Source: a bacterium
GTDB lineage: Bacteria > Krumholzibacteriota > Krumholzibacteria > LZORAL124-64-63
Length of the DNA stretch: 7,182 bases
Assembly: GCA_021767885.1 (NCBI GenBank)
Contig: JAASSM010000081.1
Location: 1 to 7,182, forward strand
Reading direction: 5' to 3'
In this document: positions 6,250-7,182 of the stretch, one piece after another
How the letters are laid out: each line of letters starts with the position of its first letter
Numbering within the stretch: the first letter of the stretch is position 1
Position numbers and translations under genes: made by a program
Notes under the pieces: model-generated
What the model was told of the DNA's origin: nothing
Database searches by the model: none
What the model saw: only the letters and a program-made list of their open reading frames with translations

Positions 6250-7182
6250 TCACCCCTCCGCGGCGCTGGCCGCAGCCGCCGGCGCCGGCGTCGCCCGGTC
6301 CGCCACCACGCGCCGCGGCGCCCGGTCCCCGCCGGCCACGCCCTCCGGCGAGAGGACCACCTGCCAGACCTGGTTCTTCCGCGCGCGGAAGGACCCGGCG
6401 CAGGAGAGCAGGTAGTAGGTCCACAGGCGGTAGAAGCGGGCATCCCGCGCGTCAGCCTCCGGCACGGCGCCGTCGCGAGCCATCGCCTGCCGGCTCGCCA
6501 CCAGCTTCGGCCAGCGGGTGGTGAAGTTGTGATGCCAGGCCATGAGGGTGCGGTCGTAGTCCGGGCCGAAGCCGTGCCAGTCCTCCAGCACGAACCGGCC
6601 CTCGCTCGCCGCGGCGAGCTGGCGCACCGAGGGCAGCATGCCGTCGGGGAAGATGTAACGGTCCAGCCATGCCTCGCCACGCCGCACCGACGTGTTGCCG
6701 CCGATGGTGTGCAGCAGGAAGAGCCCGTCGGGTTCCAGGCCGCGGCGGACCACGTCCATGAAGCCCCGGTAGTTCCGCCACCCCACGTGCTCGATCATCC
6801 CCAGGGAGAAGATGCGGTCGAAGCGCTCGTCCAGCTCGCGGTAGTCCTGCAGCCGAAACTCCACCGGCAGGCCGCGCCCCAGCTCGCGGGCCACGTCCAC
6901 CTGCTGCCGCGAGAGCGTGATGCCCACCACGCGGACATGGTGCTTCTCGGCCAGGTAGCGTGCCGCGCCGCCCCAGCCGCAGCCGATGTCCAGCACCCGC
7001 AGGCCAGGCGTGAGCTGCAGCTTGCGCGCCACCAGCTCCAGCTTGTGCTCCTGGGCCTGGTCCAGGTCGACGGCGTCGCGCCAGTAGCCGCAGCTGTAGA
7101 TCATGCGGCGATCGAGCATGGCGCGGTAGAGGTCGTTCCCCAGATCGTAATGACGACCGATGGCCCGGCGGCTCCGGCCGGA
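6250..7182 (-). CDS. cfa: Cyclopropane-fatty-acyl-phospholipid synthase, N-terminus cut by window edge
   Basis: SAM-dependent methyltransferase that adds a methylene bridge to cis double bonds of membrane phospholipid acyl chains, acting at the inner membrane face. The 310 visible residues correspond to the catalytic domain; the start and N-terminal lipid-binding domain (about 100 residues in E. coli Cfa) lie beyond the window. Seen: HYDLGNDLYRAMLD (11-24), YSCGYW with Cys31, SAM motif VLDIGCGWGG (63-72), LQDYRELDERFDRI (111-124), GMIEHVG with Glu131, LLHTIG with His158 and Ile160, YIFPDGMLPSVRQ (176-188), EDWHGFGPDYDRTLMAW (200-216) and TYYLLSCAGSFRAR (255-268). Cys31, Glu131, His158, Ile160 and the YY pair match E. 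coli Cfa residues 139, 239, 266, 268 and 317, the bicarbonate-binding active site, so it should be active. The protein ends in an Ala/Pro-rich tail (about 297-310). An upstream in-frame ATG at 7119 is internal, because homology continues beyond it to the edge. Confidence 0.97.
   Translation of the reverse strand, partial: SGRSRRAIGRHYDLGNDLYRAMLDRRMIYSCGYWRDAVDLDQAQEHKLELVARKLQLTPGLRVLDIGCGWGGAARYLAEKHHVRVVGITLSRQQVDVARELGRGLPVEFRLQDYRELDERFDRIFSLGMIEHVGWRNYRGFMDVVRRGLEPDGLFLLHTIGGNTSVRRGEAWLDRYIFPDGMLPSVRQLAAASEGRFVLEDWHGFGPDYDRTLMAWHHNFTTRWPKLVASRQAMARDGAVPEADARDARFYRLWTYYLLSCAGSFRARKNQVWQVVLSPEGVAGGDRAPRRVVADRATPAPAAAASAAEG

Noticed and set aside
6278..6289. Perfect 12-bp palindrome GCCGGCGCCGGC near the end of cfa as a terminator
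   Set aside because: It lies within the coding Ala/Pro-rich tail, is plain low-complexity GC sequence, and has no T-tract in either direction.
4278..6680. 800-codon open frame on the minus strand across the deiminase gene and into cfa
   Set aside because: Low-complexity Gly/Arg/Ala-rich translation without domains, overlapping two genes whose catalytic motifs are intact in other frames.

Overview
The window is a high-GC, tightly packed bacterial chromosomal segment with six protein genes. Two of them run off the window edges. No rRNA, tRNA, CRISPR array, insertion sequence or phage gene is visible. The best taxonomic hint is the secreted deiminase at 4395-6236. It ends in a PNPFNP-type FlgD-like / type IX secretion-like tail, which is common in the Fibrobacteres-Chlorobi-Bacteroidetes (FCB) superphylum and its GC-rich relatives (Krumholzibacteriota, Eisenbacteria, Gemmatimonadota-like lineages). 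The placement is inference and no species is claimed.

Left part (1-2523, minus strand): a soluble sensor histidine kinase with a short coiled coil, five tandem PAS domains and an NtrB/HPK4-type phospho-acceptor domain. It is cut by the window edge just after the N-box, so the rest of the ATPase domain and any receiver domain are not seen. A 128-bp gap (2524-2651) holds a perfect 12-bp GC hairpin that probably ends the next operon.

Centre (2652-4200, minus strand): a compact operon in transcription order marR-type regulator, DoxX-family membrane protein, FMN nitroreductase. The gene content resembles the quinone-responsive mhqR/mhqNOP set of Firmicutes without the ring-cleavage dioxygenase, which suggests a quinone, nitro-aromatic or electrophile stress module. 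An AT-rich patch in the divergent intergenic region (4201-4394) carries an 18-bp inverted repeat with the look of a MarR operator. It lies over a plausible marR promoter -35 box. A second inverted repeat sits between marR and doxX.

Right part: reading divergently from marR is a secreted protein of the agmatine deiminase / Porphyromonas peptidylarginine deiminase family (4395-6236, plus), with signal peptide, catalytic domain, Ig-like domain and C-terminal sorting-like tail. All expected catalytic residues are present, but the arginine pair that gives the Porphyromonas enzyme its C-terminal-arginine specificity is absent. Converging on it with a 13-bp gap is cyclopropane-fatty-acyl-phospholipid synthase (6250-7182, minus), missing its N-terminus at the window edge.

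The most interesting points are the secreted deiminase with altered substrate pocket, the possibility that the MarR-type operator controls it together with the redox operon, and the minimal MarR-DoxX-nitroreductase cassette.
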